Shown here in pieces: positions 17,290 to 25,147 of a stretch of DNA of 37,592 bases; within the stretch, counting starts at the first letter, position 1, and the number at the start of each line of letters is the position of its first letter. Source of the DNA: Promethearchaeota archaeon. GTDB taxonomy: Archaea > Asgardarchaeota > Lokiarchaeia > Sigynarchaeales > SOKP01. The translations under genes were made by a program, and so were the position numbers. The notes under the pieces are model-generated. The model saw nothing but the letters and a program-made list of their open reading frames with translations. It did not search any database and was not told where the DNA came from. The stretch spans positions 1 to 37,592 of the forward strand of contig JAHLWJ010000006.1 in assembly GCA_019057975.1 (NCBI GenBank). The letters are read 5' to 3'.

Positions 17290-17490
17290 ATGAATACCTT
17301 AGAGAATATCTTACGGGAAGTAGATATGGAAAGAGGCTACCGACTTCTAACCCTAAGAGAAAGAAATATTATCAACCTGTATTATCTGGAGGGATACAAA
17401 GATGAAGAGATAGCTGCCCTTTATGATCTCACTCGTCAGGCTATAAATTATATTAGAAATAAAGGAATGAATAAATTAAAAATATTTTAA
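17290..17490 (+). CDS. Sigma-70 region 4-like protein
   Basis: A 66-residue protein. LLTLRERNIINLYYLEGYKD followed by EEIAALYDLTRQAINYIRNK is a clear sigma region 4 helix-turn-helix. I choose the ATG at 17290, preceded by GGAAGGAGG at a good distance; an earlier in-frame ATG at 17254 lies in the repeat. It is in a different frame from the region 2 gene. Together the two pieces (104 plus 66 residues) equal an ordinary small sigma factor of about 170 residues. Likely binds -35 DNA as partner of the region 2 protein. Confidence 0.75.
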   Translation: MNTLENILREVDMERGYRLLTLRERNIINLYYLEGYKDEEIAALYDLTRQAINYIRNKGMNKLKIF

Positions 17491-17711
17491 AATATTTTTT
17501 CATTTCTTTTGCTAAATCACCTCTTTTTTGTATCTATATAAGTAGAGGAAGTTTTTAGCTCAGCTAAAAACTGTGATTGGTAATTAGTGATTTGTAATTT
17601 GCCACAAAATTCAAAATTATGAAATCTTAAAAGAAATACCTATTACTTATCACCCCTCACACATTACGCTATTTGTCAATAGCCAATTATCCAGAAAGGA
17701 GGTGAAAATAA

Positions 17712-17939
17712 ATGGCTATAGTAGTAACAGTTCCCCGTGATTCAGCTTTGCAATTTAGACTGGTAGTAGGTACTAATCCGGATACCGGAGCACCTATCAT
17801 TAACAGCAAGACCTTTACTAAGATTAAATCTGCTGCTCTTGAACAAGATGCCTATGATGTAGCTACCGCTTTAACCGGCTTGCAGAAGTATACCGTAGAT
17901 GAAATCAGATTCGAAAAAGAATCCCAACTTACGGAGTAG
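17712..17939 (+). CDS. DUF1659 protein
   Basis: A 75-residue protein matching the DUF1659 pattern: SALQFRLVVGTNPDTGAPI, SKTFTKIKSAALEQDAYDVA, ALTGLQKYTVDEIR. The family has no known function and often stands next to a DUF2922 gene in Firmicutes, as here. The start has an AAAGGAGGTG site. The preceding 220 bp (17491-17711) contains only AT-rich repeats of the TAATTAGTGATTTG kind. Confidence 0.8.
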   Translation: MAIVVTVPRDSALQFRLVVGTNPDTGAPIINSKTFTKIKSAALEQDAYDVATALTGLQKYTVDEIRFEKESQLTE

Positions 17940-18242
17940 TCGCTAGTGAATAGTGAATAGTCTTTAGCCAGAAAAACGAGAAAGCAAAAGAGCGGGCTAA
18001 TAGCTATAAGCTAAAAACAGTGATGAGTGATTAGTAACAAGTAACCTGTGAGAAACCTAAAAGTCAAAAAGTCATTGCGAGCCCTGATTTATCAGGGCGT
18101 GGCAATCTCGTGATTCAATGAGATTGCTTCGTCGTTACACTCCTCGCAATGACAAATTACCAAATCTTCAATTACTCATTACATATTACATATTACGCTA
18201 ATTAGCTATTAGCCAATTAGCTAAAGGAGGTGAAAAAATAAA
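17940..18242. repeat. Intergenic filler of TAGTGAATAG-type and REP-like repeats
   Basis: Directly after the stop comes GTCGCTAGTGAATAGTGAATAGTC, which recurs at 18522-18543 as TAGTCGTTAGTGAATAGTG. In the middle, two inverted copies of the GAGATTGC/GCAATGAC repeat lie at 18072-18108 and 18117-18154. Before the next gene stands TTACGCTAATTAGCTATTAG, echoed before the genes at 17712 and 18776. No gene is present. Confidence 0.7.
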
Positions 18243-18515
18243 ATGGCAACCGAATTAGGAGAAGTAACCAGTTATAAGAGACTCTACCTGCAGTTTAGGG
18301 ATAGTGTCGGTAAAACCATAAATCTAACCTTGAATAACCCCAAGAACGTAGATGATGGAGACTATGTGGACTTTGCAGCACAAGATGCAGCTATTGAGGG
18401 AGTGATGGATACGATAATCACCAAGAACATCTTCCATAATAATGGTAATGACTTAGTAGCCAAAGTCAATGCAAGGATACTTGATTATAAGTCTACTGAT
18501 GTTATGGATGTTTAA
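18243..18515 (+). CDS. DUF2922 protein
   Basis: A 90-residue protein with the DUF2922 pattern: LYLQFRDSVGKTINLTLNNP at the start, AIEGVMDTIITKNIF, then DLVAKVNARILDY. Function unknown. It is usually paired with DUF1659, and both lie here behind a two-piece sigma factor. AAAGGAGGTG site 7 nt before the ATG. Confidence 0.8.
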   Translation: MATELGEVTSYKRLYLQFRDSVGKTINLTLNNPKNVDDGDYVDFAAQDAAIEGVMDTIITKNIFHNNGNDLVAKVNARILDYKSTDVMDV

Positions 18516-18548
18516 TTAGTCGTTAGTGAATAGTGAATAGTCGTTAAT

Positions 18549-18698
18549 AAAAGGGGGACACACTTTACTTTTCACCATGCATTAAATGCGGGAATATAAA
18601 AGAAGAATGTCCCCCTTTTATGCATAGTAGCGGTTAGCTAATGACTCCTTGGTAAAGGGGGCAGGTTGCTTTTTTAACATAAAAAGGCCTGTCCCCCT
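18549..18698. repeat. Two GGGGG-stem hairpins
   Basis: AAAAGGGGGACA (18549) pairs with TGTCCCCCTTTTA (18608-18620), and AAAGGGGGCAGG (18654) with CCTGTCCCCCT (18688-18698). The inner segment GGAATATAAAAGAAGAATGT matches the block near 12235. These look like REP-type units between the DUF2922 and holin-like genes. Confidence 0.7.
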
Positions 18699-18775
18699 AT
18701 AAGTCTCATCACACATTACACAATACAGATTACGCTAATTGGCTAATATCAAATAAGCCAGAAAGGAGGAAATTC

Positions 18776-19159
18776 ATGTTAGAATCTATTATCAGTAAAT
18801 ATTTACTGAATGCCTTGTTGCTGTCTGTCGTCTCTATCTTCTACAGTTTCCTAAAGAACAAATTGGGAGAGGACAGAGCGAAAACCATTAAGGAGGCTAT
18901 CCTTTCTGCCATGCTCTGGGCAGAAGAAGAGCTGGGGATTGGAAACGGCAATCAAAAATGGGATGTTGCCTGGAAGAAATTAATCGAGATACTGGCAGAT
19001 AAGAATATTAAGTTAAGAAAGTCTGAAGAGAAAGTGGTAAAGACCATGATGAAGGCCAATGTAGGGAAAATTAACCAGCAGAGATATGATGTGATGTTGA
19101 AGAAGAAATTAATAAAAGATAAAAAGATCGTTCAGCAGTCACTCTTAACTAGTCGTTAG
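18776..19159 (+). CDS. LLH-type phage holin-like membrane protein
   Basis: A 127-residue protein with one N-terminal membrane helix (LLNALLLSVVSIFYSFL) followed by KTIKEAILSAMLWAEEELG and a charged C-terminal part, the layout of superfamily 6 holins (Phage_holin_6_1/LLH). The start has an AAAGGAGG site. It follows the DUF2922 gene and precedes the YvrJ-like gene. Holin function is inferred from layout only; no endolysin is nearby. Confidence 0.6.
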   Translation: MLESIISKYLLNALLLSVVSIFYSFLKNKLGEDRAKTIKEAILSAMLWAEEELGIGNGNQKWDVAWKKLIEILADKNIKLRKSEEKVVKTMMKANVGKINQQRYDVMLKKKLIKDKKIVQQSLLTSR

Positions 19160-19179
19160 CATATCACCCCCACCTTAAT

Positions 19180-19200
19180 CCTCCCCCCTCAAGGGGGAGG
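19180..19200. repeat. CCTCCCCC/GGGGGAGG hairpin
   Basis: A perfect 8-bp GC-rich stem with a short loop, in the context CACCTTAATCCTCCCCCCTC, immediately after the holin-like gene. No T-tract follows, so it is more likely a REP-like unit than a terminator. Confidence 0.6.
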
Positions 19201-19253
19201 AGAAAAAAGATAGAAGACTGGTAAATTGGAAATTATTAAAAAGGAGGTAAATA

Positions 19254-19523
19254 TTGGATATTCATAATTTAGCAGACATTATTGCCAATCAAGGGTTCCC
19301 TATCGCCTTATCGATACTCTTAATCTTTCGTATCGACAGGTTTATGCAGGAAATCGTAACAGCACAAAAGGAAGGTTATCGTCAGATACTGGAAAACACC
19401 AAAGAAATACACAGTACGCTCACCAGCTTAAACCAGCAAAATCGAGAGTATTACTCTCTTCACTTTTCAGAAGTGCAGAAAGAATTAGCAGGAGTAAAAG
19501 TAGAGTTGGGGAAAATTGAATAG
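19254..19523 (+). CDS. YvrJ-like small membrane protein
   Basis: An 89-residue protein starting with TTG behind an AAGGAGGTAA site. The N-terminal part, ANQGFPIALSILLIFRIDRF, resembles YvrJ (membrane helix ending in LLxRID). The C-terminal 55 residues are a probable coiled coil, which is also the layout of BhlA-type holins. YvrJ lies near the SigO-RsoA genes in Bacillus, which agrees with the split sigma factor found upstream. Confidence 0.65.
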   Translation: MDIHNLADIIANQGFPIALSILLIFRIDRFMQEIVTAQKEGYRQILENTKEIHSTLTSLNQQNREYYSLHFSEVQKELAGVKVELGKIE

Positions 19524-19540
19524 AGATAAAATAATGATAC

Positions 19541-19594
19541 AAAAACAGGGTAAGCTTAAGAAAATTATTTATCTAGAACTTATCCTGTTTTTGT
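19541..19594 (+). terminator. Terminator after the YvrJ-like gene
   Basis: AAAAACAGGGTAAGCT pairs with AACTTATCCTGTTTTTG across a loop of about 20 nt. The T-run is part of the stem's 3' arm. It marks the end of the plus-strand module. Between 19595 and 19793 nothing recognisable was found. Confidence 0.65.
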
Positions 19595-19793
19595 TACATT
19601 ATGCTTGGTTTATAGTTTTTCTATAATATCCATTCTTTATGGCCATGACCAATAAGGCGTATAATATGTTACTTCTAATTTAGGACGATTCATTATGCTT
19701 CTATTTTCAGAAGATCTGAAAGATTTTAAATGAGCATAATTGCTTTCCCTCTTTATTTTCATTTGTTCTCTATAGATTTACGTTGCGATATTG

Positions 19794-19906
19794 AAAGTAG
19801 TCATCCATAGATTAATTGCTTAGAAGAAGACTCTTTTTAATTTTATTGTGTTGGTTTATTTTCTATTAATTCAATATATCTTGATAAATATTTGGATATA
19901 GTGAAA
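19794..19906. repeat. Copy 1 of a repeat flanking the protease/nuclease block
   Basis: AAAGTAGTCATCCATAGATT and the following TAATTGCTTA match 22497-22525 with two differences in about 29 nt. The far ends also agree (TATCTTGATA, then ATATAGTGAAA), with a diverged middle. Both copies have the same orientation. Confidence 0.65.
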
Positions 19907-19924
19907 CAGCGTGGTCAACTGATG

Positions 19925-20230
19925 TCACTCTCTACCGGGTGTTGGGGTCAAAAGCCCGGCGAGTGCTCCGACTGCTGCTGAGCCTATTGCTATCAATATA
20001 TCTGGTATAGTTGTAACTTCATTTGCCGCAAGATAAATTCCACCTAGAGCAATAAGCAAGACTGTTAGACCTAACATCAAAACAACTATGCGATAAATCC
20101 ATTTATCCCATTGAAGTGGAGACTCTGTTATTTTGGCAATACCTTTGATAGGATCTTTTTTAATTTCTTCCTCTAAACTTTTGTCATTAGCGATCATTGT
20201 GGTTAATTCTCCAATAGATCTGGCTTTCAT
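19925..20230 (-). CDS. Small two-helix membrane protein
   Basis: A 101-residue protein. I choose the ATG at 20230, which has an AAAGGAGGT site; earlier in-frame ATGs lack one. A charged N-terminal half (about 45 residues) is followed by two membrane helices (IYRIVVLMLGLTVLLIALGG and ILIAIGSAAVGALAGLL), the second rich in glycine and alanine and ending in TPTPGRE. I do not recognise the family. It lies last in a same-strand group with a secreted phosphatase-fold protein and a papain-like protease. Confidence 0.6.
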   Translation of the reverse strand: MKARSIGELTTMIANDKSLEEEIKKDPIKGIAKITESPLQWDKWIYRIVVLMLGLTVLLIALGGIYLAANEVTTIPDILIAIGSAAVGALAGLLTPTPGRE

Positions 20231-20391
20231 AAGTTTTACCTCCTTTTCAGTTTCTTTGCAGTTCACTTTACTAACATATTTTAAACAATCTGATGTGTAC
20301 ATTAAAACGTTGAGATTGGAAACCGACCTAGCAAGCGGCCAGTGGAAATCATTTCTAAGCAACAAAAAGACTCATTACTTACTCGTTGTTA

Positions 20392-21234
20392 CTATTCTAT
20401 TGCAATAGTAGCTTGCACAGGCCTATGGTCACTCATTTGATCATCGTCTATAAAATGATTGTCCTGAATATCATTAATATCACGCTTTAATATGGATGAT
20501 TTAGCTTTCCAAGTCCATGAATTACCACCAAGGAATATAAAATCAAGAACACTATTAAAGTTAGGATTCGCCTGTGTTTTCTTTAATTTTTTCGGTCTTA
20601 TCCAATTAAAATGACCATATTTAATCATTTCATCATACCCTTTATCGTGATTTAAGTCGCCTTCATCTACATCCCAATCAAAGTTGTAATCTCCAACAGC
20701 AATTATTGGAAGATTCTGTTTAGATGCCCAGCAATTTAACAATCGGGCTTGCTCGTGCCTGCGTTCTGACTTAGAGCGATATAGATGGTTAACCATAAAG
20801 AGGAATTCGATGTTCGTTCCTTTAATTTTAAAATGTGCTGTTAAAGGGGATCTAACTGTACCACTCACGTTAATGCGATGAAGCTCAAAATCACTAAGAA
20901 GTTCCAAACGGTCCGAGTCGTAAATGATCTGCATTCGATCTGCGCTTCCCGTAGAGCCCAATATACTTTTGAAATCAGCATTTTCATCCACTTCAGCCGC
21001 ATTCTCAAATTGACTCGCCCATGAAGCATCGAGCACTTCACATATACCCCAAATGTCACATCCATCGATTTCCTCGATACGATTTGCCACTATATCAGGG
21101 TCAGCATCTCCAGATTCGGCATTCCAACCTATAACAATAATCTCTTGCTCGGCTTGTAGGTCAGTATTAAATATTACTATAATAGAAATTAATGAAAAGA
21201 TTAGTAATATACGAAGGAATATTTTAGATTTCAT
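20392..21234 (-). CDS. Secreted endonuclease/exonuclease/phosphatase-fold protein
   Basis: A 280-residue protein with an N-terminal signal peptide (IFLRILLIFSLISIIVIF, cleavage likely after LQA). EEP motifs follow: VIGWNAE, GICEVLD with the metal-binding Glu, FMVNHLYRS, AVGDYNFD with the catalytic Asp and Asn, and C-terminal MSDHRPV. All catalytic residues appear intact, so it is probably an active extracytoplasmic DNase or phosphodiesterase. A gap of 160 bp separates it from the small membrane protein gene. The substrate cannot be read from sequence. Confidence 0.85.
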   Translation of the reverse strand: MKSKIFLRILLIFSLISIIVIFNTDLQAEQEIIVIGWNAESGDADPDIVANRIEEIDGCDIWGICEVLDASWASQFENAAEVDENADFKSILGSTGSADRMQIIYDSDRLELLSDFELHRINVSGTVRSPLTAHFKIKGTNIEFLFMVNHLYRSKSERRHEQARLLNCWASKQNLPIIAVGDYNFDWDVDEGDLNHDKGYDEMIKYGHFNWIRPKKLKKTQANPNFNSVLDFIFLGGNSWTWKAKSSILKRDINDIQDNHFIDDDQMSDHRPVQATIAIE

Positions 21235-21420
21235 TTTACACCTCTTTAATAATATAAATAAATTTTAAAATTCGTAAGAAATTTAATTTCAAACATAGAT
21301 AGATAAACCTTATGCTTTACTTTTGTTTTACATTCTCATACTCTTTTCCCACCACTTCTCTCTCCCGAAAAACATACCAACTTTCATAGCTTTGGAAATT
21401 AGTTTAATCTCTGCTTTTAC

Positions 21421-22347
21421 TTATAGTCCAAATTTTTTTGTGTCAATCCATTCATTCTTAAGAAGTGACCACCAATCTATTGCCAATCCTCTTAAGACAT
21501 ACTCATATGGCAACCAGCCATATCCTTTATCACCCCATCCTGTGCCCCAAGAGTTTCGTATAAGCAGTGCTCCAGTGGTCTCTACTTCGCAATTATCGTT
21601 CTTAATCTTGATTTTGTCGTCAAATCCTACTGCTACAATAGCGTGACCACCGAGGATTCTCTCATTAGGACATGGAAATGGAATTTTTCCATCATCCCCA
21701 ACTTTCTTGATAGAATCAAAGACCGCAAATCCAAACATCGATGGCAGACCGGCAGCTAAGAGAGATTTAATTCGTTTCAAAAGCAAATCTTTAGGTGTAG
21801 ATGGGGGGTCGAGACGAAAATATTGTATAGCTTGGTAATTTTGGGCATAAGCATAACAGAAGGAAGAGGGCTCTTTATCGAAGTCTTTTATGATATAAGC
21901 CCAATATTCTTCCGGGGGCATCCCAAAGAGCACCATCGCAGCCATTGTAGTGCGGAGAAAAGCTCCTCTATCTCCTATCCATTTAAGTAAGTTGCGAGTT
22001 ACTTTATAAAGAAATAGCCTGGATGCATCACTATGTCTGCCAAAAGCTCTTCGCTCATAGTATTCTACCAGTCCGACACCGGCATTTGCTGTACACGAGC
22101 CGAGAGCACCTTGATGCTCAATAGGGGGGCACCATCCTCTTAAATCAATGGAAGTTGGTATACTTAACTTCTCAAGTTCTGCTACCCCTACTTTTGTAAG
22201 CATAGTCCTTACAGAATCTTTTTGATCCAGCCCTTTAAGTCTAGGTGAAACTCCTTCTTTATCTACCGTGTAGTCCCGAAACTCGGGATAGTCTGGAAGC
22301 CATCCCATTCCTAATTCGAAACCAATTCTTTTCTTTTCTTCAGCCAT
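21421..22347 (-). CDS. Papain-family (C1A) cysteine protease
   Basis: About 308 residues starting at the ATG at 22347, with an AGAGGTG site; a GTG at 22356 overlaps that site. The N-terminal GWLPDYPEFRDYTVD motif is common in bacterial C1A proteins. Catalytic motifs are present: QGALGSCTANAG (Cys), ILGGHAIVAVGFDD (His) and LIRNSWGTGWGDKGYGWLPY (Asn). No signal peptide is visible, so the protein may be cytoplasmic or exported in another way. The gene lies 190 bp upstream of the secreted EEP protein gene on the same strand. Confidence 0.85.
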   Translation of the reverse strand: MAEEKKRIGFELGMGWLPDYPEFRDYTVDKEGVSPRLKGLDQKDSVRTMLTKVGVAELEKLSIPTSIDLRGWCPPIEHQGALGSCTANAGVGLVEYYERRAFGRHSDASRLFLYKVTRNLLKWIGDRGAFLRTTMAAMVLFGMPPEEYWAYIIKDFDKEPSSFCYAYAQNYQAIQYFRLDPPSTPKDLLLKRIKSLLAAGLPSMFGFAVFDSIKKVGDDGKIPFPCPNERILGGHAIVAVGFDDKIKIKNDNCEVETTGALLIRNSWGTGWGDKGYGWLPYEYVLRGLAIDWWSLLKNEWIDTKKFGL

Positions 22348-22496
22348 TTTAAACACCTCTTTTAAATATTATTATTCAGGTCAGAATGCTAAGCAAGATG
22401 TCATCTGTTCGTATTAAAGCCTATTAAAAAGCTAATTTACATCACTTCCTTTTTTGTTTATTTTCTACTGTCCCCTAAATTTATTTAGAGATCTTA

Positions 22497-22640
22497 AAAG
22501 TAATCATCCATAGATTAATCGCTTATAAGGAACCTCATTTAAATTATGTTATCCTATTCTATTTTCTATTAGCTCGCCCTTCTAGGTATACCATTAATTT
22601 GGCTATTTTATCTTGATAGATTATTTTAAATATAGTGAAA
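22497..22640. repeat. Copy 2 of the flanking repeat
   Basis: Direct-repeat partner of 19794-19906: AAAGTAATCATCCATAGATT, then TAATCGCTTA, a diverged middle, then TATCTTGATA and ATATAGTGAAA. The copies bracket the membrane protein, EEP and protease genes. Confidence 0.65.
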
Positions 22641-22649
22641 TAATTTGTA

Positions 22650-22844
22650 TTAAAAAAAGGCATTTAGTTCTGGAACAACTGCACAAATGTTCCCTGAATA
22701 GTTCAAGTCTCTTCTTTGCGCACAAATGATTACTACTTCACCAGCATTGGCAGAAGTTTGAACTTCTTTAAGATTAAAAATGCGTTCCCAACCAGAACAG
22801 GTTTGGGGAAGTAGTAGTATAGGTCCTATTAACCACCTAGACAA
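22650..22844 (-). CDS. Unrecognised 64-codon open frame
   Basis: This frame opens with TTG and has no clear ribosome binding site. The product (PILLLPQTCSGWERIF, then AGEVVIICAQRRDLNYSG) matches nothing I know. It may be the tail of a decayed gene; the surrounding 22845-23285 has no other coding signal, only an AT-rich sequence and a small CCCAATTATTGGG hairpin near 23175. Confidence 0.2.
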   Translation of the reverse strand: MSRWLIGPILLLPQTCSGWERIFNLKEVQTSANAGEVVIICAQRRDLNYSGNICAVVPELNAFF

Positions 22845-23235
22845 GCATGAGACAGCATATTAGTAATCTTTTCTTCTTTATCAGAATTAAGCTTAAAATA
22901 GGATGTCACAACTATTAGGATGATGGAATGATTTTTTATGGAACACCAACTAAAATATGGTTAATTTAAAAGTAGAAATATTGAAGGGGGGGGTTAATCT
23001 TATTATTATCTTTGATCATAAATTATAGGAATATCTTCTATAAAATGATGGTTTAAAATAATCTAATTTAATATTTAATTAGTTATAAAATTAAACTTTA
23101 TATTTAGTGGAGTATCCTCCTTAATAAAATAATAAATAACTTTTTAAGTAAATTACGTAAGGTATTTCCCAATAATTGGGAATTGTCTCTTCGTATCTTT
23201 AAAGCATAAATATTAACTTAAACTATCTTTATTTA

Positions 23236-23274
23236 TTATATACTACATTTTTATCAAAAATCCTTCTTTTTATG
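23236..23274 (-). promoter_or_regulatory. Promoter-like module, copy 2
   Basis: Minus strand: AAGGATTTTTGATAAAAATG then TAGTATATAATAAAT, the same block as at 12043-12080. It sits directly after (in minus-strand direction) a degenerate terminator stem. Confidence 0.45.
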
Positions 23275-23289
23275 TAATAAATATAAAAT

Positions 23290-23426
23290 AAAAAGCCCTT
23301 CAGCTAAATACCAAAGTGCCGATGATTAAATGGCTCCCCAGACAGAACGATTTTCGCAACTTTTTTCTGAGTGATGAAACTGAAAAAGTTTATCGGAAGT
23401 TAGAAGAAGTTATTAGTATTTACTAA
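23290..23426 (+). repeat. Terminator plus protein-tail repeat, copy 1
   Basis: On the plus strand the sequence from GCC at 23295 encodes ALQLNTKVPMIKWLPRQNDF, then a tail with SDETEKVYRKLEEV and a stop. It aligns codon by codon, without gaps, with copy 2 at 24581-24711, and the differences are those expected of two related coding sequences. The stem AGCCCTT is no longer complementary here (AAAGTGC instead of AAGGGCT). Read on the minus strand, GGGGAGCCA looks like a tRNA 3' end. Confidence 0.55.
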
Positions 23427-23467
23427 GAATTAAAATATAGAGTTACTCTTTAAGTATATTTTTTTAA

Positions 23468-23596
23468 TTAACTTGTATTTGTAGATGGAATAATTAATAC
23501 CTTATAATCCTTAAGAGATAAGGCATAACCTAAATTGACCGCTGTCGTAGTTTTCCCGGTTCCACCCTTAAAATTTAATATTGCTATTTTTCTCAT
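23468..23596 (-). pseudogene. Truncated ParA/Soj-like ATPase
   Basis: The 42-residue product begins [20 protein letters not shown] and continues [16 protein letters not shown], which is the N-terminus of a ParA-type ATPase with the deviant Walker A KGGTGKTT. The expected Asp-rich switch (D-x-D-P-Q) is replaced by PSTNTS and a stop; a full ParA has about 250 residues. A remnant of plasmid or chromosome partitioning, probably from a former mobile element. Confidence 0.8.
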
Positions 23597-23645
23597 AAAT
23601 ATTCCTTTATAATGCCCTTTTTTATTATCGCTTTTAAAAGATTCT

Positions 23646-24212
23646 TCAAGTCATTTTTCGATAAAAATATTTATCATATATCTCTGAAACTTTTAATGCC
23701 TCTGATAATCGGCCTAACTTTTTCAAAATAACCATTAATCGCTTGAAATTTGCAGGTGCATCTGTGCCATTAGTGGAAATATTTGTCCAATATAATTCAG
23801 CAGCTTCTTCTAACTTGCCAGCTTTTTCCTTTTTTTCTGCTTCTGCATAGACATGATAATAAACTATTACGTCTTCTCGAGTTAATTTTTGTGCTTCTTC
23901 AAACTTACCGGACTCAATTAATTTTTCAGCTTTTATTAAGTTCTCATGAAATTCCCTTCTATTTGCTATTCTTTTATTCTTTATATTTTCAACGATTTCT
24001 TCAACTGAACTAGTTTTTAGATCGAATATTTTTGTTTCTTCTTTTTCTTCTTTGTTTGAGATAAATTCAAAAGGCTGGTCTTTATTCTCCCGTTTTTTAA
24101 TGTAAGGATTGTCCTCAGAATATCTTTGTTTAAAAAGAGGCTCATTACAATTTTTACAAAATTTACTTCCTTCTTCATTTTCAAAATCACATAAAGGACA
24201 TTTTGTTTTCAT
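23646..24212 (-). CDS. Zinc-ribbon protein with TPR-like helices
   Basis: A 188-residue protein. An N-terminal zinc ribbon (CPLC at residues 5-8, CKNC at 19-22) is followed by a charged linker and, from about residue 85, helical pairs like tetratricopeptide repeats ([57 protein letters not shown]). No catalytic motif. Probably an adaptor. It stands alone behind promoter module copy 3. The 24213-24538 leader is AT-rich and shows no known element. Confidence 0.65.
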   Translation of the reverse strand: MKTKCPLCDFENEEGSKFCKNCNEPLFKQRYSEDNPYIKKRENKDQPFEFISNKEEKEETKIFDLKTSSVEEIVENIKNKRIANRREFHENLIKAEKLIESGKFEEAQKLTREDVIVYYHVYAEAEKKEKAGKLEEAAELYWTNISTNGTDAPANFKRLMVILKKLGRLSEALKVSEIYDKYFYRKMT

Positions 24213-24538
24213 AATTTAAGCCTCCAATTAATTATGGACATAATATAAAGTGATAAAATTAATCGTCTTCTGCCTATTTAACTCTTCTTTCTTATTGGTC
24301 TTGATACTTTTTAAATGGGATTTTTGGAAGATTTATGGATTTTACCTTGATAGTATTTGTAAGTTTAAATTGTGATTTAACAAATACTTTTCTTTGAGCT
24401 TATTAAATACAATAATTGCAATGTATTTTCAATATTTATATTTCAAAAACAATAGTCAAATTTTAAATAGAATAAAAGTTTTTATATTTTAGTTTTTTAT
24501 TATTGATAAATTATACTTTCGAAAATTTTATATATTCA

Positions 24539-24571
24539 TTATACTACATAATTTTTAAAAATCTTTCTTCT
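24539..24571 (-). promoter_or_regulatory. Promoter-like module, copy 3
   Basis: Minus strand: AAAGATTTTTAAAAATTATG then TAGTATAATGAA. It reads toward the zinc-ribbon gene and follows directly the terminator stem of the 24581 repeat, so the pair forms a terminator-promoter boundary. Confidence 0.5.
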
Positions 24572-24580
24572 TTAAAGAAA

Positions 24581-24711
24581 AAGCCCTTCAGCTAAAAGCC
24601 AAAGGGCTAGTTATTATCTGGCTCCCCAGACAGAACGATTATAGAACTTTTTGTATGAGTGATGAAACTGAAAAGGTGTATAAGAGTTTAAAGGAATTTG
24701 TAAATATCTAA
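24581..24711. repeat. Terminator plus protein-tail repeat, copy 2
   Basis: On the minus strand AGCCCTTTGGCTTTTAGCTG and AAGGGCTTTTTCTTT form an intact intrinsic terminator (24582-24608). It is preceded by TCTGGGGAGCCA, like the acceptor end of a tRNA gene. On the plus strand the same DNA encodes ALQLKAKGLVIIWLPRQNDY and a tail with SDETEKVYKSLKEFV and a stop. Both readings may hold if a mobile element once used this site. The protein family is not recognised. Copy 1 lies 1.3 kb to the left, a partial third copy at 36421. Confidence 0.6.
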
Positions 24712-24841
24712 AACCATAGCAAAATTCATTTCATTCAAATGCTTTTAGCCAAATATTATAATCTCCCCATCTTTAATATAAAGTAATTGAACAGATTTTC
24801 TTATATAATAAGAGATATACTAAGAACAGGAAGCAAAATAA

Positions 24842-24876
24842 GACCGGGACAATTTGTATTGCCTGTCCCGGCCTTT
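24842..24876. terminator. Bidirectional terminator-like hairpin
   Basis: CCGGGACA (24844-24851) and TGTCCCGG (24864-24871) form a stem followed by CCTTTTAT on the plus strand and TCTTATTTT on the minus strand. It lies just after the end of the beta-helix gene remnant on the minus strand and probably was its terminator. Confidence 0.7.
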
Positions 24877-24907
24877 TATAATACATAGACTCATGGGTCA
24901 ATTTAAT

Positions 24908-25147
24908 TTATGGACCAGGAGTAAAGTAGTTATTAGGATAATCTGCATGGCAATCTACGCTAACTAGAGAATAATCATGTTTACGAATATGCTGATCAGC
25001 TGAAGGAATGCTTCCTTCCTTATAGTTATCGATAAATGTATTAAAGTTAGCAGTATCATCCCCATCTGCACCACCAATGGTAGGTGGTGAGCTAATATCA
25101 ATATAAATACCGCCACCATGATCAGCAGTATTTTCCGAGATAGTGTT
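24908..25147 (-). pseudogene. C-terminal fragment of a right-handed beta-helix repeat protein
   Basis: The minus-strand frame encodes NTISENTADHGGGIYIDISS and later SADQHIRKHDYSLVSVDCHA, ending FTPGP and stop. The N-T-x-S-x-N-T-A-x-x-G-G-G-I-Y pattern is the rung repeat of secreted parallel beta-helix (pectate-lyase-like/PMP) proteins. Its 5' part is missing: the frame is joined directly, out of frame, to an HD-GYP gene fragment. Confidence 0.75.
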
